A stretch of 64,000 nucleotides of DNA from Haemophilus pittmaniae (GCF_900186995.1 NZ_LT906463.1:372001-436000); one strand, 5' to 3'; positions 49,701 through 58,138 are shown, counted from the first letter of the stretch. The notes: a model not told the origin generated them from the letters alone. Numbers and translations are program-made.

Positions 49701-51485
49701 TACGCGAAGCGAGAATGCACCATGACTCAACATAGACCCCTGACGATTATCCAAGCCATCCGCTAAATTCAGTGACCATTGTGCTGAACCGCGCTGAAGC
49801 CAACTTCCTTGCTGGTTGTTAAGCTGTTTAGTCTCAACCGTAAAATGCCCGGCGTTTAAATTGGCTTTTTCTGTGTTAATTTGTTGAGGCGCTTTTAAGC
49901 TGGTATCACCTAAACTGAAAATACTCGCCCGCGTTAAATTCAGCGGAGAGACTTGCGATTCAAGATGATTGCTATAACTACTTGAATGACTTGCCGATAA
50001 ATCGGTATTCTTAGCGATACCAAGAAAATGCCCGGAGACCAAATGGCGTCCCTGAGAAAGAAGCGTATCTTCTGCGGCCAAGGTTAGCTGAGCACCTTGT
50101 ACCGATTGGCTATCTAAGTGGCGTTTTTCACCCTCTGCAGAGCTCTCCATGGTGATTCCTGCAGCAATCAGCGCATTTTTATCTGCCGTAATTTGTTTTG
50201 CCCGATAAGCCACATTGCCCTTAGCAACGGTTTCACCACTTTGCTCAATATTATGCTTGGCATTCAAGGCAACCGCATTTTGCTGAGAAATGATTGAGCC
50301 GGTATGGGCTATATTGGCTGCCTGTACATGGATCTTGCCCTGTCTGCTTGCTAACTTACCTCGGTTTTCCAGATTCTTTTCAGCGTTGGCATCAATACCG
50401 CTATGCGCACTGATAGTGCCTTCATTCACAATCCGCCCTTGGCTATCAATCTTCACATCGCCCGCTGAGGCACCGATATGGCCGGCGTTGCGTACGCCAA
50501 GGCCTTGGCCGTTATCCACTAAATGAATTTTCTCGGCATACATTCCGCCCAATTGGCTAACATCAACGCTGTAGGAGGATTGGTTTTCTGGCGTTGTCGG
50601 ATTGTTGGCTGCCGGTTGTTCTCCCACATACACCACCGAATCATTGGTGCGGTCAACTTTGTTTTTGCCGGTGGTGACTTTAATCCCTTTGTTCGACCAA
50701 ACACCGCCCTTGATTTCCGCTTTCTCACTGATGATGTCGGTGTAATCCGCTTGGCGGTTATCCATGCCTTTTTCACCCACGCTGACTTTACCGCCCTGTA
50801 CGCGATAGCCCTTCAGGTTGCCGTTTTCCACTTCAGCCTTGCCGGTAGTCAAGGTGGCTCGGCCGGCATTAATTACCCCACAGCCATCACAATGAATTCC
50901 ATTTGGGTTAGCAATCACGACATCAGCTTTTTTCCCTGCCACTTCCACATAGCCTTTTAAGCGGCTTGGATTAGCCGAGTTCACCTCGTTAAGAATGACT
51001 TTGGCTTCGCCACGCGCAAGATTCGGGTTGCCCTGCACCCAGCCGGCCATTTGGGTTTGTGCCGCCTTGCGGGCGTTGTTGAGGATGGCGCCCTGCTCGG
51101 CCACATCAAATTGTGTATATTGGTTGCGTGAGACCCCGCCTGCACTTGGCGTTTGGATATTGACCTGTGGCAGGCCGTTTGCGGTTTTCAGTACGGTTGG
51201 TTGTTGATTACCCGGCGCCGATTTATCCGCTCGAATCGCCATTTCTTGCGCCTGCGCTTGCGGCATCCAGACAAAGCCCAAGGACAACATCAATGCAAAC
51301 GCCACCCTGGTAAGCGGAGTTTTTCCGAAATTAACACCTAACCCATTGATTTTATTAGAGTTGCTTGAAAAATGCGTTTCTACGCAATCCACCGCCGCTT
51401 TGCCGGCGCTTTTGGCCAGTTCGGACACCACCACCAGTTGATTTAACACGCGGCTGAAGATGACTTTGTATTGACGATTGTTCAT
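43743..51485 (-). CDS. Filamentous-haemagglutinin-like two-partner secretion exoprotein with C-terminal hydrolase-like domain
   Basis: An exoprotein (TpsA) of 2580 residues. It has an extended signal peptide (ESPR type, from KVIFSRVLNQLVVVSELAK at residue 7, likely cleavage after AQA near 79). The TPS secretion domain (about 90-330) contains VIANPNGIHCDGCG. A very long beta-helix repeat region follows, with haemagglutinin repeats to about 2150. The C-terminal ~250 residues include FNGIFNDRNAAA, the LGSHSRGT elbow (Ser2429), EDPVG (Asp2498) and VHNCHG (His2539), a possible Ser-Asp-His triad. No VENN motif was seen. Residues 44-63 are encoded by a copy of the 60-bp repeat. Secreted by the FhaC-type protein upstream. 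Confidence 0.88.
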   Translation of the reverse strand: MNNRQYKVIFSRVLNQLVVVSELAKSAGKAAVDCVETHFSSNSNKINGLGVNFGKTPLTRVAFALMLSLGFVWMPQAQAQEMAIRADKSAPGNQQPTVLKTANGLPQVNIQTPSAGGVSRNQYTQFDVAEQGAILNNARKAAQTQMAGWVQGNPNLARGEAKVILNEVNSANPSRLKGYVEVAGKKADVVIANPNGIHCDGCGVINAGRATLTTGKAEVENGNLKGYRVQGGKVSVGEKGMDNRQADYTDIISEKAEIKGGVWSNKGIKVTTGKNKVDRTNDSVVYVGEQPAANNPTTPENQSSYSVDVSQLGGMYAEKIHLVDNGQGLGVRNAGHIGASAGDVKIDSQGRIVNEGTISAHSGIDANAEKNLENRGKLASRQGKIHVQAANIAHTGSIISQQNAVALNAKHNIEQSGETVAKGNVAYRAKQITADKNALIAAGITMESSAEGEKRHLDSQSVQGAQLTLAAEDTLLSQGRHLVSGHFLGIAKNTDLSASHSSSYSNHLESQVSPLNLTRASIFSLGDTSLKAPQQINTEKANLNAGHFTVETKQLNNQQGSWLQRGSAQWSLNLADGLDNRQGSMLSHGAFSLRVPLLQNDQGLLWAGQGVLSAQTDKLHNQQGQVIAHTADISANSLTNKHGLIFATQAQLQVDELDNTQTKATGETPHLGIQAGTLALHTAHLNNQAGGIYVAQSAALNVAQRLDNQQGEILSNGHIDITNPALTLMVNNALGKIESATGMQLQAKGLIDEGAIKTRGDLDVVLKDSFTLNHAFAVGNNLTFTTEGDFVNNTQLAVGNRAQIRGQSLHNNENAEISAMQTELQGKSIINLGLIDGVVNQLQGEQVRNLGSGRIYGNHLAVEAARIENLDGATIAARERLDLAFNELLNRDKSLVLSLGKTVIGRHLNELHQAEGKASVINNESATMELLGPTVAKVGKINNKDIHVKVRIREEREDFDLYGFEDRHSKTVSEWFRDGVDGRMHHNNGQRRNTAVFDFFDPTKPDVRGSTGDYWQRKKFTRIRYVPEKYDEAPAKLLIGGDLNLTSDHVHNQYSHLLVGGRFTFNQQDIQKSGKEITAGSGKLINEDLEAQLITKDIGSFYRYEQVRRKPGGGRKRLKHRRDFLDEKVRSPLAQQPPETVRFGLVLNTIGESVANTGTTVDAHATAIQPTLQGAKLLAESDTDALYSGKVNNIKTHLPQITIPQASLYKVNPQGGSVLIETDPRFTQKSRWLSSDYMLKALRNDPKNILKRLGDGFYEQRLINEQINQLTGRRFLDGYLSDYEQYKALMDNGMQYADKLNLIPGVALTAAQMKELTSDMVWLVKREVILKDGSTTQVLVPQVYIVGRNTDVDGSGAVISANEIVADLDNVSNSGVITGRHLNYLHANNIENNGGVLQGHQMYLLAKQRLQNLGGEWRGTHVVGQGQNIRVLSTLTETANTEHDYQKSIDRTAMINVGDTHARGSLALYANEDITLKGALVNVQGGADIRAGNRLNFATLETESKQNYVNDADNYYKLHRKQEIGNRLNIEANALLEGRRSVEMKGVSITGNGTMRVLSDGDILIRESRSYEDLSAGSKSVAKNLVNKTTTTRKHEHRYDLAQASEFDADKVILQSNHGNVSVQGSNVVAENGLWAKGKNIEIKEAENRVYSQDIEMKQKSGLMGAGIGFTIGQQKQALEVDQTRLSASGSQVGSLHGNTTIIADNNYTQTASALSAIKGDVNILAKNAKIQAADDKYESNMKQTFEQKGLTIALTSPILDAINAVQGAVKSAQTMGKSKSSRVNAMAVANTAYSSVQAGRAVAGLAGMGAGAGQSGGDSSGIKISITYGQQQSESKTHVEGKTAAKSQVNADGKVNIVATAVGKDANIDIIGSDVSGKQGTTLIADNQVNIKAAEQTHMERSTNKSSGFNVGVAIAIGKGVSAGLTVGDNYGKGYGNGDEVSYVASHVGDSNSKTVIQAGGDANLIGAQVIGKRVEVSAENLNIESLQDKATYDGKQMNVSGSVTVGYGVAVGGSYNRSKIHSDYASVNEQTGIFAGDDGYDVEVRNKVSSVGGAILSSAVKEKNQITAQDFEYANIQNYSNAKSSAIGLMGGFSVARDQTSEEDKKLNEMYRKGREGETFDKANPNKANQLPVKFGLGKDDVHSTDLYAAAKIGLANLASNSSQKESYQSITNAVISDGNFNIGSAEGKKNIEAIKKSTEQQANKLEKVDYAGMMKTVEQDVVTIQNFAKNIGSSMDEAYRTMFIAEHRMFTHKIGKNGKPVKDPEIMAKINEEADSKGVNRKEYLKQQLDKGRNIYLLHELSDQERNQLQKVTYTDPKTGKTESKYVVAFNGIFNDRNAAAKFAVQNYIASKDEKTGDINKRIYKDVYFVHHPKANNSFSELLVAGYEKMFESSFGKFLGMDNSSLQAINIMNQYGKDGLYLGSHSRGTLTISNALKVLNTEDNQAKRLLSGTTIKMVGPAADVTRADSYLSKLQTGKERTTSDGAIRIENHKEDPVGSMPVLLGGNPATTIENHKNNGWLKVKLDMFSDDVSSVHNCHGLGQRQCVTDGYRKEGDLKMGNETTIFELNNISKEGNK
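51297..51356 (-). repeat. 60-bp dispersed repeat, copy 7, inside the exoprotein coding sequence
   Basis: On the minus strand this begins AATAAAATCAATGGGTTAGG and ends GGTGGCGTTT. It is 60 bp with no gap relative to the other copies, and reads in frame as 20 codons (residues 44-63, NKINGLGV to RVAF) in the signal peptide region. Confidence 0.8.
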
Positions 51486-51574
51486 AGAGAATCCTTTGTA
51501 CTGTTTCTTTACAGAGATTGATTAAATTGAGTTATCTAAACTTTAGTCTTTTTTAATATGTTTATTACGCGCCA

Positions 51575-53344
51575 TTAGAAGCGGTAGCTCAGGTTAAACC
51601 CGGTGACCACATGGCTGGTGCGGAAGCCTTCCGGCTTTTTCAACGGCACACCAACAAAATAGTCGTAATTGAGTCCCCACAGGTTGCCACGTAGTCCAAT
51701 CGCGCCACCGGTCAGGCTATTGCCCACCTGTAATTCCTCCTGTAAGGAGCGTACCCGGCCGGTATCCACGGCCATATACAGCTCTTGTCCCCAATTGCCC
51801 ACATTCCAAGCGAGTTCATTACGCCATACCCAGCCACGTTCGCCGGAAAGGGTTAATTCCCCATCAAACCCACGTACCGTATAACGTCCTCCGATACTCA
51901 GCTTGTCCTGCTGCACCAGCGGTGTGCGGTTCCATTGGGCACTCCATTCCGTATTAAAGCGCAATGGTTGGTTAAACAAGCTAAACGGGTAGCTGAAATC
52001 AATGTTGGCTGTGATGATTTGCATACGTGAAGTGCCTTCATCAAATTCCTCTTCCGGCGCACGTAAGGCACGATGACCACCGGTGCCGCGTTTGTATAAG
52101 GCAGATAGCTGCAACACACCGTCATAGATATAGTGGGTATGGCTTAATCCCGCTTCCCAACCGGCGGTACGCCGGCGTTGCACTTCGATTTCGGTATCGT
52201 TGATGTAGTTTTGTGATTGGCGAGCCCACAAGGCCGCGTTGAGATAGGTTTTCGAGCGACTATCGCGCCATAACAAACGGCTTAAATTAGCCTTCATTTG
52301 GCGGCTTTCGCCGGAATAGGTATAGGATTCAAAGGCGCCGGCGACGGTTTGATGGTAGCGATAACGCGAACCCGATAAGCTCAGCTGATAGTTTTTCCAC
52401 GGAATGGAATAATACAAGCTGATGTTTTGACTGCCATAATCGCCTTCGGCCTTATCGCTGTGACGTTTGAAACTGCGGGTGCCGCTGATATAGAACATGT
52501 CATTTAAGGTCAGCACATTATCCCAAGAAAAGGTGGCTGAGCCCTGCAAACGGCCGGTGGCTTTTGAGCCGGAATCGTCCAAGCCGAGGGTGATATGGAA
52601 AGGAAAGCGTTGCTTATAACCCACAACAATATCCGTTTCGCCCACGTTTTCACTTGGTACCAATTGAAAATCCGCTTCTGCGCTAGGGACTCGCTTTAAA
52701 TTTTCCAAACCTTGCTCAATATCGCGTAGATTCAGTAATTCACCTTCCCGCAATGGCATGGCAAACCACAGGGTGCCACGCGTGGCAAATGGTAGCGCGC
52801 TCTGGTCTTGTAGTTGAATACGCCCCACTTTGCCCGGAATCACCGTGAGCACTAACATTCCGGAACGCAAATCCTGCGGCTCGACCACCACTCGAGTGGT
52901 CACATAACCGTACTCAATCAGACGATTTTGAATGCGTCGCAACAACACATTAATCCCTTGCGAACCCACACAGGCCGGTAAGGCAAAATCCCGTTCGGCA
53001 TAAACGGAGGATAACGCCCAGGAAAATTGGCTTGGTTGAATGAGTTTGGAACCGGCCTCAGCGTGAGAGGCCTCTGCCTGATAATCGGTGAGTACTAATT
53101 GATTAATCGTAAAACATTGCGCTTCGTGCTGCGGAAAACCGGCCTCAGCCAAGGTTTCACCTTGCAAGCGTACATCCGATGCCGTGACCTGCTGGGCAGC
53201 AATTGCCGCATTGAGCTGATTTTGTTGCTGTTGTTGACGCTGATTAATCGCATCTTGTTGGGGATCCAAACTGCTTCCCGGTGCGGCAATTACTGTCGCC
53301 ATGGCGCAAACCAGTAAGGGAAACATAAACACTTTATATTGCAT
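51575..53344 (-). CDS. FhaC/ShlB-type two-partner secretion transporter
   Basis: An outer-membrane TpsB protein of 589 residues. It has a signal peptide (about 1-21), a Gln-rich N-terminal helix region (QQRQQQQQNQL), two POTRA domains (about 75-240; GYVTTRVVVEPQDL and LRDIEQGLENLKRV), then a 16-strand beta-barrel ending in the outer-membrane signature Tyr-Arg-Phe. The barrel contains the conserved RGFDGE motif (about 489-494). It exports the exoprotein encoded 89 bp downstream. A promoter probably lies in 53345-53420. Confidence 0.92.
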   Translation of the reverse strand: MQYKVFMFPLLVCAMATVIAAPGSSLDPQQDAINQRQQQQQNQLNAAIAAQQVTASDVRLQGETLAEAGFPQHEAQCFTINQLVLTDYQAEASHAEAGSKLIQPSQFSWALSSVYAERDFALPACVGSQGINVLLRRIQNRLIEYGYVTTRVVVEPQDLRSGMLVLTVIPGKVGRIQLQDQSALPFATRGTLWFAMPLREGELLNLRDIEQGLENLKRVPSAEADFQLVPSENVGETDIVVGYKQRFPFHITLGLDDSGSKATGRLQGSATFSWDNVLTLNDMFYISGTRSFKRHSDKAEGDYGSQNISLYYSIPWKNYQLSLSGSRYRYHQTVAGAFESYTYSGESRQMKANLSRLLWRDSRSKTYLNAALWARQSQNYINDTEIEVQRRRTAGWEAGLSHTHYIYDGVLQLSALYKRGTGGHRALRAPEEEFDEGTSRMQIITANIDFSYPFSLFNQPLRFNTEWSAQWNRTPLVQQDKLSIGGRYTVRGFDGELTLSGERGWVWRNELAWNVGNWGQELYMAVDTGRVRSLQEELQVGNSLTGGAIGLRGNLWGLNYDYFVGVPLKKPEGFRTSHVVTGFNLSYRF

Positions 53345-53495
53345 AGAATTTAGCTGTTAGAAAGGATGGCCGCATTCTAAATAATTTGTAAAAAATGGTT
53401 TGCGATACGATTCACAGATATCAATTTTAATCATAAATCAATCTAAAAACACAATCTAACCATTTGAATTTAATAATATTATTATTCACAACAAA
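53345..53495. other. AT-rich intergenic region upstream of the two-partner secretion operon
   Basis: There is no gene here. It should hold the promoter of the transporter gene: a minus-strand TAGAAT at 53379-53374 is a possible -10 element without a clear -35. An AT palindrome (taataatattatt) lies near 53470. The remaining gap to 53645 contains the yibQ terminator and repeat copy 3. Confidence 0.5.
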
Positions 53496-53534
53496 TAAAA
53501 ATGCGGTTAAAACCATTTAAGGCTTTAACCGCAT
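53496..53534 (-). terminator. Terminator of envC-yibQ
   Basis: The stem ATGCGGTTAAA / TTTAACCGCAT has a 12-nt loop and a T run on the minus strand. The arms resemble a degenerate uptake-signal pair. Confidence 0.8.
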
Positions 53535-53587
53535 CTGTGCAATATCAAAATAACTATCTAACAAACATGATTTTTTAAACTATCATC

Positions 53588-53647
53588 AATAAAATCAATT
53601 AGTTATATCGTTTTTTAAGAAAAACTCTGATTTTGGAGGGGGCGTTT
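53588..53647 (+). repeat. 60-bp dispersed repeat, copy 3
   Basis: Begins AATAAAATCAATTAGTTATA and ends GAGGGGGCGTTT. Its last two bases overlap the yibQ stop codon, and it lies between yibQ and its terminator, so it is transcribed. Confidence 0.85.
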
Positions 53648-54497
53648 ATTGAGGGACTCCGCGCAACAAGGGGATCGGTGCAAAAGGCGCAACGGAGGTC
53701 GGTGCGGGAATATCGTTAAAAATCAAAATAAACGGTTTGGCTGGAATAACTTTTTCGTTACGCCACAAAACGCCCATGCCCACCAATTGAATATCCTCGG
53801 GCAGATTTTTTAGACCGCTTTGCAAAACCGCAATGGTATTCTTACGCGGGTGACCGATTGCGATAGCCGTACCATGTTTGCGGGCATAACTCAGCGCAGC
53901 TTGAAACTGGCGCTGCACATCCGCCAACTCATTACTGTCATCTAAAAAGATATGTCGATCAAGCACTCGCACACCCTGTTCCTTGGCGATTTTACCGGCT
54001 ACCGATTTACCGATAGTGCGACTATCTAAAAAGAATAACTGCTCCCGGCGTAAGGCACGCATCAAAGCTGCCATCAGTTGCGGATCGGCTGTTGCCGCAC
54101 TGCCCATATGGTTGTTCATACCGATGGCATGAGAAATAATCTCTTTTGCATCGCTGACCCGTTGTGCCACTTGAGATTCACTTAAGCCTAAGGTAAGCCC
54201 ACCGGCTTCAATTTTAATATTACTAACCGGCTGCATTGGCATATGAATCAAAATATCGCGTTTTTGTGCATGGGCCTGTTGATTGCGGGCCTTGGCATAA
54301 GGCGCAGCCGGAATAATTGCCACCGACACTTCACGCGGCATCGCCAACACGGCAGCATCTTCCGTGGGATGATAACCCACGTCATCAATCACAATGGCTA
54401 ATTTAGAGGGCGCGGCAAAGGCGCTCAAGCTACCCAATAAACCAATCACCAATAAGCTAATTTGCTTGTGCGGGAAAAGACGCATTATTTTAACCAT
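53646..54497 (-). CDS. YibQ-like divergent polysaccharide deacetylase
   Basis: A periplasmic protein of 283 residues with a signal peptide (about 5-28, ending AFA-APS). Its deacetylase-like fold has AIVIDDVGYHPTEDAAVLA (about 34-52), NHMGSAAT (about 127-134) and a final AIAIGHPRKNTI block. The family is usually found beside envC and is linked to envelope maintenance; its substrate is not known. It overlaps envC by 13 bp. An alternative start 12 bp downstream (MRLFPHK) is possible. Confidence 0.85.
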   Translation of the reverse strand: MVKIMRLFPHKQISLLVIGLLGSLSAFAAPSKLAIVIDDVGYHPTEDAAVLAMPREVSVAIIPAAPYAKARNQQAHAQKRDILIHMPMQPVSNIKIEAGGLTLGLSESQVAQRVSDAKEIISHAIGMNNHMGSAATADPQLMAALMRALRREQLFFLDSRTIGKSVAGKIAKEQGVRVLDRHIFLDDSNELADVQRQFQAALSYARKHGTAIAIGHPRKNTIAVLQSGLKNLPEDIQLVGMGVLWRNEKVIPAKPFILIFNDIPAPTSVAPFAPIPLLRGVPQ

Positions 54498-55708
54498 CCT
54501 GCCGGATTGACCGGAGTACCTTTGCGACTAATCCCAAAATACAGCGCCGGACGAGCAAGATCTCCGGTATTACCGACTTGGGCAATAGTTTGTCCGGCGG
54601 AAACCAATTGGCCTTGTTTCACAAACACCGCTTGGTTGAAACCATATAAACTCAAATCGCTGTCACCATGCTTGATGATTACCATATAGCCATAGCCGGT
54701 CAGACGGCCGGCCAAAATCACCCGACCACCGGCAATTGCTTTCACTGCTGTACCGATCGGTGCAGCCAATACTATTCCTTTCCAACGCACTTCACCGGCT
54801 TGAATAGAACCGAAAGAATGCAATAGGCTACCGGCAACCGGTTTGTTATATTGATGCTTAGCACTACCTAAACCGCTAGTACTATTGATTAACTGCTGTT
54901 CTTGAGCCGTTGGTTGATAAGGTTTAGCGGTACGTTTTTCCTCAGCCTGTTTTTTCTCAGCTAGAGCTTCACGCTCACGCTTTTCCTGCTCTTTGGCTGC
55001 GACTTCAGCGCGCTGAATCTCTTGGCGTAAAGCAGCTTCATTCGCCTTCAAGGATTCCAATTTATTTTGATCTTTATTCAGCGATTGATTCAACGCATTC
55101 AGGGTCGATTGGCGTTCCTGCTGTACTTTTTGCAGTTCTTGTTGCTGTTTCTTTTGAGTGGAAAGTTGCGCCTTGTGGCTGTCCTGCTGACCGCTAATCG
55201 CCTCACGTTGCTTGGCTAGCTGTTCTTGCGTAGCTTGCAATTTATCGATTAAGTCGATGCGCGCCTGATTGAGATGTTGATAATAAACCCGCATACGATC
55301 AGCCTTTTGCGGATCTTCTGAGAGCATGCGTTGCAACACGGAGGGATTCAGACCGGAACGATAAATGGCATCCATCTGGGCGGCCAGTTTGGCTTTTTGC
55401 TCCCGTTCCTGTTTCTGCAATTGTTTGATTTGCTTATCCGTTTCCGCCATTTGTTTACGGATTTCCTGCAAGCTTAATTCTGTTTCACGTAATTCACCGG
55501 CCACCGAATTAATTTTCCCCTCTTGCGCTTTGAGGGTCGATTGCAATTGAGCCTGTTTAGCCTTTTGGCTAGCGATTTTAGATTCCTGCTGTTTGATTTG
55601 TTGGCGAATTTGTTCAAGATCAGCGGCTTGTGGTTGGCCATTCAAAGCCAATCCGCACGCAAGTAATAATGCGGTAATGATGTTAAATTTTCTTGAATGA
55701 TGCGCCAT
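54485..55708 (-). CDS. envC: EnvC, murein hydrolase activator
   Basis: A periplasmic divisome protein of 407 residues that activates the amidases AmiA/AmiB at the septum. It has a signal peptide (about 1-27), a long coiled coil (about 30-250, many Gln/Lys heptads) and a C-terminal degenerate M23 (LytM) domain (about 295-407) with GTAVKAIAGGRVILAG and the ending RKGTPVNPAGWLK. The start at 55708 is preceded by GGAAGG; the upstream in-frame ATG gives no signal peptide at the right position. Confidence 0.92.
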   Translation of the reverse strand: MAHHSRKFNIITALLLACGLALNGQPQAADLEQIRQQIKQQESKIASQKAKQAQLQSTLKAQEGKINSVAGELRETELSLQEIRKQMAETDKQIKQLQKQEREQKAKLAAQMDAIYRSGLNPSVLQRMLSEDPQKADRMRVYYQHLNQARIDLIDKLQATQEQLAKQREAISGQQDSHKAQLSTQKKQQQELQKVQQERQSTLNALNQSLNKDQNKLESLKANEAALRQEIQRAEVAAKEQEKREREALAEKKQAEEKRTAKPYQPTAQEQQLINSTSGLGSAKHQYNKPVAGSLLHSFGSIQAGEVRWKGIVLAAPIGTAVKAIAGGRVILAGRLTGYGYMVIIKHGDSDLSLYGFNQAVFVKQGQLVSAGQTIAQVGNTGDLARPALYFGISRKGTPVNPAGWLK

Positions 55709-55931
55709 CTTGCCTTCCCCCGAACAACAGTGGGCGGATCTTATCATTAAATCCCTTGAGCCTAAAATTTTTCACGGGAATTTTACGAAAAATAGGTCAC
55801 TATCTGATTTTTTTGATTTATCTTGTCTTTTCATTGGTTTTCGCTGCTTTTCCTTGCTTGGCGCTTTCAAATCTACCGTTTTTTTGTTATAAAGTGCCGA
55901 CTATTTTTCATCAATACGTTAGGAGATCCTT

Positions 55932-56615
55932 ATGGAATTAGTATTCATTCGTCACGGTTTCAGTGAGTGGAACGCAAAAAATTTATTCACCGGTTGGCGT
56001 GATGTAAACCTGACCGAGCGCGGCGTAGAAGAAGCGAAAGCAGCGGGTAAAAAATTATTCGAGAAAGGCTATGAATTCGATATCGCATTCACCTCTGTAC
56101 TAACCCGTGCAATCAAAACCTGTAACATCGTATTGGAAGAATCTCACCAATTATGGATTCCACAAGTGAAAAACTGGCGTTTAAATGAACGTCACTACGG
56201 TGCGTTACAAGGCTTAGATAAAAAAGCCACCGCTGAACAATACGGTGACGAACAAGTCCACATTTGGCGTCGTTCTTATGACATTTCTCCACCGGATTTA
56301 GATCCACAAGATCCAAACTCTGCACACAACGACCGTCGTTATGCCAACATCCCATCCGATGTAGTGCCAAACGCAGAAAACCTAAAATTAACCTTAGAGC
56401 GTGCATTACCATTCTGGGAAGACCAAATTGCCCCTGCAATGCTTTCCGGTAAACGTGTTTTAGTGGTTGCGCACGGTAACTCTCTACGTGCTTTAGCAAA
56501 ACACATCATCGGTATTTCTGATGCGGAAATCATGGATTTTGAAATCCCAACCGGTCAACCATTAGTATTAAAACTTGATGATAAATTAAACTACGTAGAA
56601 CACTACTACCTTTAA
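55932..56615 (+). CDS. gpmA: GpmA, 2,3-bisphosphoglycerate-dependent phosphoglycerate mutase
   Basis: A glycolytic enzyme of 227 residues interconverting 3- and 2-phosphoglycerate. It has the catalytic histidine in [10 protein letters not shown] (His8 region), ERHYGALQG (about 86-94) and the second histidine in [11 protein letters not shown] (about 177-187). A clear ribosome binding site (TAGGAG) precedes it. It is divergent from envC and followed by a paired uptake-signal terminator. Confidence 0.96.
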   Translation: MELVFIRHGFSEWNAKNLFTGWRDVNLTERGVEEAKAAGKKLFEKGYEFDIAFTSVLTRAIKTCNIVLEESHQLWIPQVKNWRLNERHYGALQGLDKKATAEQYGDEQVHIWRRSYDISPPDLDPQDPNSAHNDRRYANIPSDVVPNAENLKLTLERALPFWEDQIAPAMLSGKRVLVVAHGNSLRALAKHIIGISDAEIMDFEIPTGQPLVLKLDDKLNYVEHYYL

Positions 56616-56632
56616 TTTATAAACGAATACTT

Positions 56633-56662
56633 AAAGTGCGGTTAATTTTGACCGCACTTTTT
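56633..56662 (+). terminator. Terminator made of inverted uptake signals
   Basis: AAAGTGCGGT and ACCGCACTTT (two exact Haemophilus-type uptake signals, head to head) form a 10-bp stem after gpmA, followed by TT. Confidence 0.85.
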
Positions 56663-56681
56663 ATTTCAGGAGCATAACGGA

Positions 56682-57386
56682 ATGAAAAAATTACTCACTT
56701 TGATTTTTGTCTGTTTGCCTGTTTTGGCATTTGCCGCTTCACCGGGGCATACAACAAAATCAACGGCGTCCAAAACGGTCAAAACCGCGGTGAAAAAAGT
56801 CGAAGCTAAGAAAACCGCAACCCCAAAGGATGCGACGAAAGCGAGCAAAAAGAAAGTTGAAACACCAAAAGCCAATCTGAAAAAAAGTGCAAAAATTGTC
56901 GAGGCGAAAAAGCTCACCGGTAAAAAAGACAAAATGACACATAAAACCGCTAAAGCTGAATCGAGCAAGGCCAAAAACAAGCAGGCTGAGACGCATAAAA
57001 AACAGGATAAGGTGAAAACATCAGTGAAAAAGGAAAAGGTTAGTTCTCAACAAACGGAAACCGGCGCAGTCAAACAAACCGCTCCGAAAGCTACCAAGAG
57101 CGTAACCAAATCCGTGGTTGTACCGAGCTGTAACGATCAAAAAGTGTTTGCCGTATTATCCGATGCCTTCAGACAACAAGCCCAAGCGACCCACACACAA
57201 ATGACCGTAAAACAAATCACCCAAGCCCGCGAAACCCAATCCTATCCCGATAAAGGTATTCGCAGCTGCCATTCCTTGGTGGAAACTAATGGGGTGAAAT
57301 ACGAAACCGATTACAGTGTGATCTTAAACGACCAGGGTTTCTTCGTGCAGGTTGAAAATGCCCAACCGGCACACAGCCGCTTCTAA
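56682..57386 (+). CDS. Lysine-rich exported protein of unknown function
   Basis: An exported protein of 234 residues. It has a signal peptide (about 1-19, ending AFA-ASP), a long Lys/Ala/Thr/Glu low-complexity segment (about 20-145, many KK pairs, histone H1-like in composition) and a compact C-terminal domain (about 148-234) with two cysteines (VVPSCNDQ and IRSCHSLV), perhaps a disulfide. I do not recognise a named family. The basic segment could bind nucleic acid, LPS or peptidoglycan. It has an AGGAG ribosome binding site. Confidence 0.7.
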   Translation: MKKLLTLIFVCLPVLAFAASPGHTTKSTASKTVKTAVKKVEAKKTATPKDATKASKKKVETPKANLKKSAKIVEAKKLTGKKDKMTHKTAKAESSKAKNKQAETHKKQDKVKTSVKKEKVSSQQTETGAVKQTAPKATKSVTKSVVVPSCNDQKVFAVLSDAFRQQAQATHTQMTVKQITQARETQSYPDKGIRSCHSLVETNGVKYETDYSVILNDQGFFVQVENAQPAHSRF

Positions 57387-57393
57387 AGCAATC

Positions 57394-57434
57394 GCGCTAT
57401 TTCAATCCAAGCTGTTGAAATAGCGCTATTTTTT
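57394..57434 (+). terminator. Terminator overlapping the end of rluE
   Basis: A 12-bp perfect stem GCGCTATTTCAA / TTGAAATAGCGC is followed on the plus strand by TATTTTTTC. It ends the gene at 56682, and its sequence also encodes the last residues of rluE on the other strand. Confidence 0.8.
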
Positions 57435-58074
57435 CATCTTCATTTAGCGCACGGTAAGTGCCGTTAGCAATTCCATCCAAAGTTAATCCCGCAATTTGAT
57501 AACGAATTAAGCGCAACGTCGGAAAACCGATATGCGCGGTCATGCGTCGCACTTGTCGATTACGCCCTTCACTAATTTTGATTTCCAACCAGCTAGTTGG
57601 GATACTTTGTCGTTCACGAATAGGCGGATTGCGAGGCCAAAGAAAATCTGGTTCAGAAATCAACCGCACTTTTGCCGGCTGAGTTATCCCATCTTTCAAT
57701 TGAACGCCTTTCCGGAGTTTATCTAAGTTAGTCTCTTCTGGAATACCTTCTACTTGCACAAAATACGTTTTTTCTGTTTTAAACTTTGGATCCGCCAAAC
57801 AATGTTGCACTTCACCATTATTCGTTAAAATCAGCAACCCTTCGCTATCGCGATCCAATCGCCCTGCAGCATACACGTTGGGAATGGTAATAAAATCTTT
57901 TAACGTAGTTCTGCCATTTTCATCGGTGAATTGTGTTAGCACATCAAACGGTTTATTAAATAAAACAACTATTGTTTGTGCTAATGTAGGTAGCTTTGCT
58001 TTTGGCTTAAATGAACGAGGGGACTTTAGCGTTCGTTTGGTCGTAAATGGGCGAGAAGGGAAAGATTTCGACAT
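57397..58074 (-). CDS. rluE: RluE, 23S rRNA pseudouridine synthase
   Basis: A pseudouridine synthase of the RsuA/RluE family (225 residues) that modifies U2457 of 23S rRNA in E. coli. The catalytic aspartate is in [16 protein letters not shown] (about 70-85). KTYFVQVEG and [10 protein letters not shown] (about 169-178) are further family blocks. The N-terminal ~30 residues are basic and disordered; there is no S4 domain, as in RluE. An exact uptake signal (57663-57671) lies inside the gene. Confidence 0.9.
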   Translation of the reverse strand: MSKSFPSRPFTTKRTLKSPRSFKPKAKLPTLAQTIVVLFNKPFDVLTQFTDENGRTTLKDFITIPNVYAAGRLDRDSEGLLILTNNGEVQHCLADPKFKTEKTYFVQVEGIPEETNLDKLRKGVQLKDGITQPAKVRLISEPDFLWPRNPPIRERQSIPTSWLEIKISEGRNRQVRRMTAHIGFPTLRLIRYQIAGLTLDGIANGTYRALNEDEKIALFQQLGLK

Positions 58075-58138
58075 ATTATTTATTCAGTAAAAAGAGAAAA
58101 AGGGCGGATTTTACTCTACCCTCTCATATTAGCATTGA

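Noticed and set aside
44240..50960. Numerous plus- and minus-strand open frames of 60-145 codons inside the exoprotein gene
   Set aside because: All are shadows of the long gene in other frames, with no signal peptides or known domains.
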